Assembly (NCBI GenBank): GCA_964531265.1
Contig: CAZHDW010000008.1
Location: forward strand, 1 to 64,000
Direction: 5' to 3'
DNA from: Hominenteromicrobium sp964531265
Lineage (GTDB): Bacteria; Bacillota; Clostridia; Oscillospirales; Acutalibacteraceae
DNA: 64,000 bases
The position numbers and the translations under genes were made by a program. The stretch's first letter is position 1. Each line of letters starts with the position of its first letter. Below are positions 25,450-33,272 of the stretch, piece after piece. The notes below the pieces were generated by a model, which saw only the letters and a list, made by a program, of their open reading frames with translations, ran no database searches and was not told the DNA's origin.

Positions 25450-27756
25450 ATGACCTTGAACGGAAAATGGAGATTATATTATTCTCCCGAGGGAAGCGTT
25501 AAAGTGGATTCGGTAAATGCGCTGGCAGACAGCGGTATTCCGAGTGTTGAGGCAATGGTTCCTGGCAATGTTGAGCTTGATCTTTCAAGAGCCGGTGTTC
25601 TGCCGGAGGATCTTTTCAAGGGAATGAATATCCTTGAAGCGGAGAAGTACGAGAACTACGAGTGGTGGTACGAGACGGAGTTCGATGCCCCCGATGCTCC
25701 CGATGCTGACCACAAGGTCATTCTGCATTTCGGTGCCGTTGACTGCTTTGCCGATTACTATCTTAACGGTGAAAAGTTTGGCGAGAGCGATAATATGTTC
25801 ATCGCTCAGGATTTTGACGTTACGGATATCCTGAAGTATAACGAAGAGAACACACTGCATGTTCACCTTGCATCTGCTGTTTTGAAGGGCGCTGCGCAGG
25901 ACATCGAGCCTAATATGGCGATGTTCAGCTGGCATCCTACTACTATCTCGACGAATGTTCGTAAGGCTCCGCATAACTACGGCTGGGATATCATGCCGAG
26001 AGCCGTAAGCGCAGGTATTTGGAGAGATGTAGAACTGATCTACAAGAACAAATATGATTTTCGCTATATCTATTTTGCACTTATGTCCATGAACGGCAAG
26101 GACGGCGTCGTAAACATGATGTACGATTCCGATATTCAGCCCGAGTATGCCTTCAAGGATCATCATTTGAGAATATACGGAAAGTGCGGAGACAGTGAAT
26201 TTGCCGTGCAGACCGATGAAAAGACGATGAGAAAGACCGGCGCAGGTGTATTCAGCTTCACAATACCGGATATCAAGCTCTGGTGGCCGAAGCATTACGG
26301 TGAGCCGAATCTCTACGACATTACGGTGGAGCTCATAGATCAGAACGGCGACACATTGATGAAGAGAGCTGTGCGTAGGGGCTTCAGAAAATTGGAGCTG
26401 CACCACAGCGAGATCGTCGAAAAAGATGGCTGCTTTGAGTTTGTCGTGAATGGTCAGCGCATTATGGCAACCGGTACAAACTGGGTTCCGATGGATGCTT
26501 ACCACAGCAGGGATAAGGAAAGATATCAGACTGCGCTTGAAATGGCAGATGATATCGGCTGCAATATCATTCGCTGCTGGGGCGGCAATGTCTATGAGGA
26601 TCACGCGTTCTTCGATTTCTGCGACGAGCACGGCATTCTCGTTTGGCAGGACTTCTCAATGGCCTGCCAGTATTATCCGCAGCATGATGAATTCATGGCA
26701 AAAATCAGAAAGGAAGCTGAGTGGGTCATCAAGGAATACAGGGATCACCCGTGTATAGCACTTTGGTCCGGCGACAACGAGATAGATTCCATGCTTGTCA
26801 GCCATATAGACCCTGCTGTAAACCGCATAACACGAGAGCTTCTGCCCCGTGTAGTTGAGAGGCTTGATCCGATACGCCCGTATATCGCATCTTCTCCGTA
26901 TATCTCCTCTAAGGCATATAACATGGGCGATAACAAGCAGGGCAGCCAGTTCTACCCCGAGGATCATCTGTGGGGCCCGAGAGATTACTTCAAGAGCGAT
27001 TTCTACAAGAACGCAAAGGCGTATTTTGTGAGCGAGGCCGGTTATCACGGATGCCCGAACAAGGAATCGATTGAAAAGTTCATCGATCCCGAATATGTCT
27101 GGCCGTATCAGAATAATAAGCAGTGGAATCTCCATTCCAGCGATCAGCGCCACAATAATACATGGGATGACCGCACCATGCTCATGCATCGTCAGGTTCA
27201 GCAGCTCTTCGGCGAGGTTCCCACGGATATGGATGATTATATCATCGCCTCCCAGATTTCTCAGGCAGAGGCCAAGAAGTTCTTTGTTGAGCACATGCGT
27301 GCCAAGATGTCAAGAAACGGCGGTATGATCTGGTGGAATCTTGTTGACGGCTGGCCGCAGATGTCCGACGCTGTCGTCGATTATTATTACAGTAAGAAGC
27401 TGGCATATGACTATATAAAGCGTTCTCAGCGTGATTTTATCGTTATGATAGATGAGATGACAAGCTGGCGCCATCCGGTTATTACGGCTAACAGCACGCT
27501 TGAAACGGTTTCCGGCCATGTAATCGTAAAGGATATTGACAGTGGTGAGGTGTTCTTTGAAACGGACTTCACAGCAGGGCCGAATTCCAATACATATCTC
27601 GGTGATTTCGAGCTTATGTATTCCGATAAGGGTATGTTCCTTATCGAGTGGGAGACTGATAAGGGTGAGAAATACTTCAACACCTATCTGTACGGCTCTC
27701 CGAAATTTGATCTTGCACAGTATAAGAGCTGGCTTGAGAAGATCAAAAGCCTCTGA
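25450..27756 (+). CDS. Beta-mannosidase-like GH2 enzyme
   Basis: A 768-residue GH2 glycosidase of the beta-mannosidase subgroup. It has an N-terminal jelly roll (MTLNGKWRLYY ... MVPGNVELDL), an immunoglobulin-like domain, and a TIM barrel with NWVPMDAY, RCWGGNVYEDHAF and the acid/base motif ALWSGDNEID. The nucleophile region is FVSEAGYHG. It trims beta-mannose from N-glycans or mannan fragments. There is no signal peptide, so it is intracellular. GGAGG 7 bases upstream fixes MTLNGKW as start; an upstream ATG at 25402 has no site. It stands alone with its own terminator. Confidence 0.88.
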   Translation: MTLNGKWRLYYSPEGSVKVDSVNALADSGIPSVEAMVPGNVELDLSRAGVLPEDLFKGMNILEAEKYENYEWWYETEFDAPDAPDADHKVILHFGAVDCFADYYLNGEKFGESDNMFIAQDFDVTDILKYNEENTLHVHLASAVLKGAAQDIEPNMAMFSWHPTTISTNVRKAPHNYGWDIMPRAVSAGIWRDVELIYKNKYDFRYIYFALMSMNGKDGVVNMMYDSDIQPEYAFKDHHLRIYGKCGDSEFAVQTDEKTMRKTGAGVFSFTIPDIKLWWPKHYGEPNLYDITVELIDQNGDTLMKRAVRRGFRKLELHHSEIVEKDGCFEFVVNGQRIMATGTNWVPMDAYHSRDKERYQTALEMADDIGCNIIRCWGGNVYEDHAFFDFCDEHGILVWQDFSMACQYYPQHDEFMAKIRKEAEWVIKEYRDHPCIALWSGDNEIDSMLVSHIDPAVNRITRELLPRVVERLDPIRPYIASSPYISSKAYNMGDNKQGSQFYPEDHLWGPRDYFKSDFYKNAKAYFVSEAGYHGCPNKESIEKFIDPEYVWPYQNNKQWNLHSSDQRHNNTWDDRTMLMHRQVQQLFGEVPTDMDDYIIASQISQAEAKKFFVEHMRAKMSRNGGMIWWNLVDGWPQMSDAVVDYYYSKKLAYDYIKRSQRDFIVMIDEMTSWRHPVITANSTLETVSGHVIVKDIDSGEVFFETDFTAGPNSNTYLGDFELMYSDKGMFLIEWETDKGEKYFNTYLYGSPKFDLAQYKSWLEKIKSL

Positions 27757-27777
27757 TATTTGATTTTCAAAACTGAT

Positions 27778-27823
27778 AGCGGCCAATACTCTGGTTATGT
27801 AAACCGGGTGTTGGCCGCTTTTT
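27778..27823 (+). terminator. Terminator of the beta-mannosidase gene
   Basis: Arms agcggccaa and ttggccgct enclose a second short pairing and are followed by TTTTTG. Confidence 0.85.
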
Positions 27824-27837
27824 GTGTTGGAAACTAT

Positions 27838-27877
27838 AAAAAAACGTTCCCAAGGCCTGGAATTTTCCTTGGGAACG
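27838..27877 (-). terminator. Terminator of the hydrogenase operon
   Basis: The perfect 11-bp stem cgttcccaagg / ccttgggaacg is followed on the minus strand by TTTTTTTAT. It lies about 80 bases after the last gene of the operon. Confidence 0.85.
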
Positions 27878-27953
27878 ATGTTCAAAATGTTGTCCGGGAT
27901 ATTGAATCAAAGAGGCAAATTATGATTTTAATATAAAGGACAACCGGAGTAAT

Positions 27954-29375
27954 TTATTTCAACTGTGCGATAGCGTCGCTGATGGTTTTCTCAAGCGCTT
28001 CTCTGCCGTATACGTCGACCTGAGCCTTGTTCTTCTCGCCGTGAGTGAGACAGCCTGCACCACCGATGCATCCGCCGACACAGGCCATGCCCTCGATGAA
28101 GTTTGCGTCGAGCACATTCTTGCTCTTCTTGAGCAGTGCCATACGGCAGGCTTCAATGCCATCACAGGGGATAGCCTTGAGGTCGAACTCAATGCCCTGC
28201 TCCTTGAGACCCTCTGCAACTGCATCGGAAAGACCGCCGGAACGAGCAAAGATTCTGCCGAAGTAGGATGCGTTATCGAGAACATCCTCCGGAAGAGAGG
28301 TTATCTCCATATCGCGGCTGTCAAAGAGAGCCTGGAGCTCCTCAAAGGTGAGCACAGAATCGACATAGGGCTTAACGGTGTCAAGCTTCATTTCTGCCTT
28401 CTTAGCTGTGCACGGCCCGATGAATACGACCTTTGCGTCCTCGGTGGTGTCCTTGAGGTACTTAGCAAGAGCGGCCATAGGAGACAGGTTGTGGGAGACA
28501 TAGGGGAGGAGCTTCGGGAAAGCGGACTTGATGTACTGCACGAATGCAGGGCAGCAGGAGCTTGTAAGGAAGCCCTTTTCTGCGAGCTCCTGAGATTCTG
28601 CCTGAGCGACCATGTCGGCGCCGAGAGCAGCCTCGATGACTGTATAGAAACCGAGCTCCTTGAGGCCGGAAATGACCTGGCCGAGCTTAGCATATGTGAA
28701 CTGGCTGGAAATTGACGGAGCAACTATAGCATATACCTTATACTTCTTGTTATTCTCGCTCTTCTTGATGAGGTCGATTACATCGAGTATGTAGGACTTA
28801 TCGGTGATAGCACCGAACGGGCACTGGTATACGCATGCACCGCACTGGATGCACTTCTCGTTGTCGATAGCAGCAGCGTTGTCCTCACGGATGGAGATAG
28901 CCTTGACCTTGCAGGCGATCTGGCAGGGACGCTTGCGGTTTACGATAGCTGCATAGGGGCAAACCTTTGCGCACTGTCCGCACTCAACGCACTTAGATTT
29001 GTCGATGTGTGCAACATGGTTGTGGTCAAAGGAGATAGCGCCTCTCTTACAAACATCCTCGCAGCGGTGTGCAAGGCAGCCGCGGCAGGAATCGGTGACC
29101 TCATAGCCGGCAGCGGGACACTCGTCACATGCAATGTCGATGACCTCGATGATGTTCGGGTTGCTCTTATCGCCGCCCATAGCAAGCTTTACACGCTCGC
29201 CGAGGATGGCACGTTCCTTGTAAACGCAGCAGCGCATGGTAGGTGTTTTTCCGGGAACGATCGTCTGAGGAATGTTCAGTACATTTTCGAGCAGTGTATC
29301 GTTCCATGCCTCACGTGCAACCTCACGCAGGACTTTGTACTTCAAATGCTGTACCTTAGTGTCGAATTTTCTCAT
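27954..29375 (-). CDS. [FeFe]-hydrogenase, group-B/HydA2-like
   Basis: A 473-residue monomeric [FeFe]-hydrogenase-type protein. The N-terminal ~125 residues carry an unusual Cys cluster (ACDECPAAG, CRGCLAHRCEDVC), followed by ferredoxin motifs (CVECGQCAKVCP; CIQCGACVYQCP). The H-cluster domain shows L1 TSSCCPAF, L2 IGPCTAKKAEM and L3 MACVGGCIGG, retaining the four cluster Cys. The L1/L3 forms are those of group B rather than the catalytic group A (TSCCPxW, MACPGGC). It should make or oxidise H2 with ferredoxin, but its in vivo direction is unknown. AAGGAG precedes the ATG. It is the last gene of a five-gene operon. Confidence 0.9.
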   Translation of the reverse strand: MRKFDTKVQHLKYKVLREVAREAWNDTLLENVLNIPQTIVPGKTPTMRCCVYKERAILGERVKLAMGGDKSNPNIIEVIDIACDECPAAGYEVTDSCRGCLAHRCEDVCKRGAISFDHNHVAHIDKSKCVECGQCAKVCPYAAIVNRKRPCQIACKVKAISIREDNAAAIDNEKCIQCGACVYQCPFGAITDKSYILDVIDLIKKSENNKKYKVYAIVAPSISSQFTYAKLGQVISGLKELGFYTVIEAALGADMVAQAESQELAEKGFLTSSCCPAFVQYIKSAFPKLLPYVSHNLSPMAALAKYLKDTTEDAKVVFIGPCTAKKAEMKLDTVKPYVDSVLTFEELQALFDSRDMEITSLPEDVLDNASYFGRIFARSGGLSDAVAEGLKEQGIEFDLKAIPCDGIEACRMALLKKSKNVLDANFIEGMACVGGCIGGAGCLTHGEKNKAQVDVYGREALEKTISDAIAQLK

Positions 29376-29388
29376 TTAATTAACTCCT

Positions 29389-30561
29389 TTAGAAATAACT
29401 TACCTTAATACGCTTGCCCATTTCCTTAAGGCATTTGGACAGCTCTTCTACAAGGTTCATCTTAATGCTGAAATTAATGGGAAGGTCCGGGTTCTGGTGC
29501 GCAGGGTTAATTGCACGGCCAACGTAGAAGTTGATGTCGGTCGCTTCTTCAAAAAGCAGTCTGCTTATCAGTGATGCACCGTCCTTTTTATAGCTCCAGT
29601 GCTCATAATACTTGTTTTCACCGAGGTAATCCTTGGCGTATTCAAGCACCTTGTTGACGGTGATAACGCCCTCTGTGACAAGGTCAACGCCCTCAATCTC
29701 AGCTATCGGCGGAACATCGGATTGCTCAAAGCTCAGCGTTGCGCGCAGAGGCTTTCCGAGGTACTTGGATGCTATAGAGGATGTTGTTCCGCCGCAGATG
29801 ATGTGCTTGCCCTCCTTAGAGAAGAAGAGGGACATCATGCGGTCTGCATCATCGCGGTTCGCCGGAGGGCCGAACAGCAGGTTCATCGGCTCACGCTTGC
29901 GTATACGGACTATGCACGCTGTGGCATCGTCGCCGGGCTGATTGCCATAGAGCTTATTGCACTCATCCACAAGCATTGTGGAGAGGGTTTTTGCGGTGTA
30001 ACCAGCCGGAGCCAGCGTCTCAATAAAGCCGATTATCTCCTCACGTCTCCAACCGAAGTTGTAGGCAGTGCCGATACCGGCATGGGGGCAGCCGTCACTC
30101 ATTGCAACAAAGAGGTCGTTCTCCTGAAGGTTGATGACGGTTTTATATATCTTCTTTCCGCCGATATTCATCTCGGTCTTCGGATAATCATAATTCACAT
30201 CATTGCGGATGATGATGACCTGAGGGTTATCGTACTGGATGATCTCAGCGGACTGATTATTTTTGATATGTATTATGGTGAAGGTGGAGTAAGCAACACC
30301 GCGAATGGAGCACACGGGCAGTGTGGCAGCAATAGTGGAAACGCATTCCTCAAGCGGCAGACCCTCGGCCATCATCGTGGAGATGATCTTTGAGGTGAGG
30401 GTGGAGAGGATGCTTGCCTTAACGCCGCTGCCGAGACCGTCGGAAAGCACGATGACGGTGGAGAACTCATCGGGCTCAACGATGTCAACATGGTCGCCGC
30501 AGAGCTGTTCGCCGTAATGATTTATACTTTTGTAACCGATATCTGCACACAAATCATTCAT
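29389..30561 (-). CDS. SpoIIE-type (PPM) serine phosphatase
   Basis: A 390-residue protein whose first ~230 residues form a PP2C/SpoIIE phosphatase domain. Metal-binding motifs are VLSDGLGSGVKAS, AMSDGCPHAGIG and GDDATACIV. The C-terminal ~160 residues (from MNLLFGPPANRDDADRMM) form a separate domain seen with hydrogenase-linked phosphatases. There is no membrane anchor. It overlaps the upstream sensory hydrogenase gene by 8 bases, so the two are coupled: a H2 or redox signal is probably converted into dephosphorylation of a regulator (anti-anti-sigma-like target not found here). Confidence 0.9.
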   Translation of the reverse strand: MNDLCADIGYKSINHYGEQLCGDHVDIVEPDEFSTVIVLSDGLGSGVKASILSTLTSKIISTMMAEGLPLEECVSTIAATLPVCSIRGVAYSTFTIIHIKNNQSAEIIQYDNPQVIIIRNDVNYDYPKTEMNIGGKKIYKTVINLQENDLFVAMSDGCPHAGIGTAYNFGWRREEIIGFIETLAPAGYTAKTLSTMLVDECNKLYGNQPGDDATACIVRIRKREPMNLLFGPPANRDDADRMMSLFFSKEGKHIICGGTTSSIASKYLGKPLRATLSFEQSDVPPIAEIEGVDLVTEGVITVNKVLEYAKDYLGENKYYEHWSYKKDGASLISRLLFEEATDINFYVGRAINPAHQNPDLPINFSIKMNLVEELSKCLKEMGKRIKVSYF

Positions 30562-32233
30562 TGCTAATCGACTCCTTCAGCTTGCTGAGTGCTATCTTTG
30601 TCTCCGCTGCGGTCTCGCCGAGGAGGGATGCGATCTCCTGAACGATCCTCATCTGCTTGTCAACGACCTTATCGGCAACTTCGATAGTCTGGCGGCTGAT
30701 GCTCTCCTTCTTCTCACGCTCGGTCTCTTCGTCGGAGATATCTCTCATGATACCGATGAGAAGGTGTGAATCTCTGTCATATACAACGCTCTGCTCAACA
30801 TAGCGCTTGTATTCCGCAAGGTAAACGCGCTGATTGCGTACATCGCGGCCTGTGCGGAGAACATCCATAAAGACGGTGGGGTCAAGTATTCTGATGACCT
30901 GATCTCCGAGAATGTCCGATGCAGAGCGGATATTCATGATCTTTCTTGCAGCATCATTTATCTGCTGAACCTCAAGTTTTTCGTTGAGAACAAAGAGTCC
31001 GTTCGGAGTGTTCTTGAAAACAGTGTCGGAGAAGCTCTCTGCCTTGTCCTTGAGGTAGGGCAGGCACATGGAGATCTCAGCCTTGCCCTGTATGATAGCA
31101 ATAGCCTTCTCGCGGCAGGTATTGTAGCCGCAGGAGCCGCAGTTGAGCTCCTGAGAGGGCTTGAACTTACCCATCTGACGGAGAACATTGCCTATCTCGA
31201 TTTCGGATGGCTGCGGAGCACGGTGATCTATGTAGCTGAACTGCTTCTTGAGATCAAATGCCTTGGGCTGCTCGACCTCGAAGTCCTTTTCACCGGCATA
31301 TGTTGCAACGGACATGTAATTCTTAACAGGGGAGGAGTTGCGATACTTCTCCATAACGGGACCACCGATACAGCTTCCCACACATGCGGACATCTCGATG
31401 AAGCACTTGTGGATCTTGCCGCTTTCAATATCTCTGAGAGCTGCCATGCAGTTTTCGATACCGTCGAGAGCAAGATAGGTGAAGCCCGGAGCGTCCTGAG
31501 CCATTGTCTTCAGAATACCGCCGGTTGTCGGGAAGAAGCGTGCGCGGCTCTTTTCATTGGCAACGATCTCCGATTCGAGCTCGATATGCTCTTCGTTGAG
31601 CCAGTTTGTCAGCTCGTCGAAGGTGAGCACCGCATCAACGATACCCTCGTAATGGTCGGCCTCATCCTTCTTTGCAAGGCACGGCCCGATAAATACTGTC
31701 TTTGCGTTGGGAATACGCTTTTTGATATCCATGCAGTGAGCCTGCATGGGGGAAACAACATCCGCCAGGTATTCCATAGCGGAGGGATAATACTTCTGTA
31801 TCATCAGGTTGATCGAATGACAGCAGGAGGTGATTATGATATCGCGGTCTTCCTCGCGGAGCATACGCTCATACTCTGTCTTGACCATTGTGGCGCCGAT
31901 AGCTGTCTCTTCAACATCGTAGAAGCCGAGCTTCTTGAGAGCCTTGCGCATGGATTCGATGCCGATACCGTCGTAATTTGCGATGAAAGACGGAGCAAGG
32001 CTGACGACAACGGGGTCGCCGCTCTGCAAAAGAACCTTTACCTTTTCGCTCTCGTTTACGATCTCCTTTGCATTCTGCGGACATACAACGAAGCACTGGC
32101 CGCAGAGAATGCACTCATCGCCGATTATATGAGCCTGGTTGCCGGAAAAGCGGATAGCCTTTATCGGGCAATGGCGAATGCACTTATAGCAGTTTTTACA
32201 GTTGGACTTTTTCAGGGTGAGAAAATGTGTCAT
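30554..32233 (-). CDS. hydS: Sensory [FeFe]-hydrogenase with PAS domain (HydS, group C)
   Basis: A 559-residue protein: ferredoxin domain (about 1-60, CKNCYKCIRHCP, CILCGQCFVVCP), H-cluster domain (about 75-345) with L1 TSCCHSI, L2 IGPCLAKKDE and L3 SACVGSCIGG, and a single [4Fe-4S] module (CGSCGYNTCREKA ... C near 375-400). A PAS domain (about 415-500) and a helical tail without a kinase end it. The Pro of L1 is replaced by His, as in sensory group C enzymes. It likely senses H2 or redox state and passes it to the adjacent SpoIIE phosphatase. The gene overlaps both neighbours. Confidence 0.9.
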   Translation of the reverse strand: MTHFLTLKKSNCKNCYKCIRHCPIKAIRFSGNQAHIIGDECILCGQCFVVCPQNAKEIVNESEKVKVLLQSGDPVVVSLAPSFIANYDGIGIESMRKALKKLGFYDVEETAIGATMVKTEYERMLREEDRDIIITSCCHSINLMIQKYYPSAMEYLADVVSPMQAHCMDIKKRIPNAKTVFIGPCLAKKDEADHYEGIVDAVLTFDELTNWLNEEHIELESEIVANEKSRARFFPTTGGILKTMAQDAPGFTYLALDGIENCMAALRDIESGKIHKCFIEMSACVGSCIGGPVMEKYRNSSPVKNYMSVATYAGEKDFEVEQPKAFDLKKQFSYIDHRAPQPSEIEIGNVLRQMGKFKPSQELNCGSCGYNTCREKAIAIIQGKAEISMCLPYLKDKAESFSDTVFKNTPNGLFVLNEKLEVQQINDAARKIMNIRSASDILGDQVIRILDPTVFMDVLRTGRDVRNQRVYLAEYKRYVEQSVVYDRDSHLLIGIMRDISDEETEREKKESISRQTIEVADKVVDKQMRIVQEIASLLGETAAETKIALSKLKESISNE

Positions 32234-32499
32234 TGAAGGTTAACTCCTTCCTGCTTAAGCTTGTTGAGAACATGCTCGTTAAAGAACTCCTTGAAGCTCT
32301 CCTTTGTAACGCCTGTATAAATGTCATCGTCCACCTGAACGGTAACACCGATGCGGTTGCATTTTCCGATGCAGAAGCTGCCTGCAAGGGTCACATCATA
32401 CTCGAGATGATGCTCGGCTACAGCATTCTGAAACAGCTCCACGATTTCGGGAGAGCCTTTGATGTGGCATGAGCTGCCAACACAAATCTGTATTACCAT
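32230..32499 (-). CDS. Thioredoxin-like [2Fe-2S] ferredoxin (second copy)
   Basis: An 89-residue protein of the NuoE/HoxE-like thioredoxin-fold [2Fe-2S] family, reduced to the single domain. It has CVGSSCHIKG at the N-terminus and FCIGKCN near residue 43, four Cys in the family pattern. It should carry one electron between redox partners in the cytoplasm, most likely feeding the hydrogenases of the same operon. Its stop overlaps the hydS start by 4 bases. It is a tandem paralogue of the next gene upstream. Confidence 0.88.
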   Translation of the reverse strand: MVIQICVGSSCHIKGSPEIVELFQNAVAEHHLEYDVTLAGSFCIGKCNRIGVTVQVDDDIYTGVTKESFKEFFNEHVLNKLKQEGVNLQ

Positions 32500-32502
32500 G
32501 GA

Positions 32503-32742
32503 TTATGCCTTTCCCAATACGTTTTCGTTGAAGAACTCTTCTACGGTTTCGGGAGAAACGGAATGGAAATCCTCGTCCACCATTACGCAGACGCCCTGCT
32601 GACATTTGCCGAGGCAGAATGTTCCGCCAAGGTCTACCTTATCGCCGAGAGCGTGCTCTGCAATGAGCTTCTGAAGCTTGTCAACGACCTGACGTGAGCC
32701 TTTGATGTGACATGAGCTGCCGATACATACTGTGATTTTCAT
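32503..32742 (-). CDS. Thioredoxin-like [2Fe-2S] ferredoxin (first copy)
   Basis: A 79-residue protein nearly collinear with the downstream copy: CIGSSCHIKGS near the start, FCLGKCQQGVCV near residue 42, and a matching EEFFNENVLGK end. The first gene of the hydrogenase operon; AAGGAG lies 11 bases before the ATG. The extra Cys in QQGVCV is absent from the second copy. The gap to that copy is 3 bases. Confidence 0.88.
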   Translation of the reverse strand: MKITVCIGSSCHIKGSRQVVDKLQKLIAEHALGDKVDLGGTFCLGKCQQGVCVMVDEDFHSVSPETVEEFFNENVLGKA

Positions 32743-32885
32743 AATGAGTGTTCTCCTTGTTTATAAAAAATTTGGACAGCGAAGATCAGCGAGCCGCAGT
32801 CTTCGCAGATGGTTAAGGTTGTTTTTTGCCTTATCGGGCATGGGAAATGCCGCGGTTAGACAAAGATAAATAAAAGATAAATTAT
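32743..32885 (-). promoter_or_regulatory. 143-base 5' leader of the hydrogenase operon with a stable hairpin
   Basis: Read on the minus strand, the leader contains ggcatttcccatgcc-type pairing and a perfect 7-bp stem GCGAAGA / TCTTCGC (32779-32806) followed 8 bases later by TTTTTT. That spacing is poor for a terminator, but the leader could still be an attenuator or an mRNA-stability element. No known riboswitch was recognised. Confidence 0.4.
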
Positions 32886-32909
32886 CGATAATATAATAGC
32901 ATATTATCG
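32886..32909. promoter_or_regulatory. Perfect inverted repeat over the hydrogenase -10 (candidate operator)
   Basis: CGATAATAT-N6-ATATTATCG is a perfect 9-bp inverted repeat. It covers the -10 and start site of the minus-strand hydrogenase promoter, an ideal place for a dimeric repressor. It does not match the Rex consensus that often controls hydrogenases. Confidence 0.6.
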
Positions 32910-32921
32910 GTCGAGAATCAA
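32893..32921 (-). promoter_or_regulatory. Promoter of the hydrogenase operon
   Basis: On the minus strand, TTGATT (32921-32916), a 17-bp spacer ending TGC and TATTAT (32898-32893) form an extended -10 promoter. Confidence 0.7.
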
Positions 32922-33081
32922 TTGTTTTTGGCACGAAACTTTAAAATTCGTCAGTATACGACAGATTCGGCGGATACGCCTCGAAAATCTGTGACAGTTG
33001 AGCTATAATGCGAAAAAGTTGTGCTATTAAGCAGAAAAAGCGAGCGTTTTTCAACTTTGAGAATAAGGGAGATAATAGTAA

Positions 33082-33110
33082 TTGACATTCACAATGCGCA
33101 GTGCTAAAAT
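33082..33110 (+). promoter_or_regulatory. Promoter of the PHP/Gfo-Idh operon
   Basis: A perfect TTGACA, a 17-bp spacer ending GTGC and TAAAAT. Confidence 0.8.
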
Positions 33111-33140
33111 CAAAGAAAAGAAGATATGTGGGTGGTTGTT

Positions 33141-33254
33141 GTGTACAGAGTCGGACTTTCAAGCTGTGGCTTTGAGCTTAACGAAGCTGCATTCGAGGGA
33201 CGTCCGCTCACGGTGCTCGGCCGCCCGAAGGAAAACCTCGGCATGTGGGGCTGA
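33141..33254 (+). pseudogene. Remnant resembling the start of a sugar-phosphate isomerase/epimerase gene
   Basis: A GTG-started frame (GGTGG 5 bases upstream) reads VYRVGLSSCGFELNEAAFE, which resembles the N-terminus of TIM-barrel sugar-phosphate isomerase/epimerases, then 18 residues of different character ending NLGMWG-stop. Intact family members have about 270 residues. It sits first in the operon, right behind the promoter and before the PHP gene. An in-frame internal deletion is the best explanation; a genuine 37-residue peptide is possible. Confidence 0.45.
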
Positions 33255-33272
33255 TTTTCAGAGGAGCTTATT

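Noticed and set aside
28041..28715. Plus-strand ORF opposite the group-B-like hydrogenase
   Set aside because: Antisense to a gene with all H-cluster motifs; no RBS.
32886..32909. Rex binding site at the hydrogenase promoter
   Set aside because: The repeat lacks the TTGTGAA/TTCACAA arms of Rex operators.
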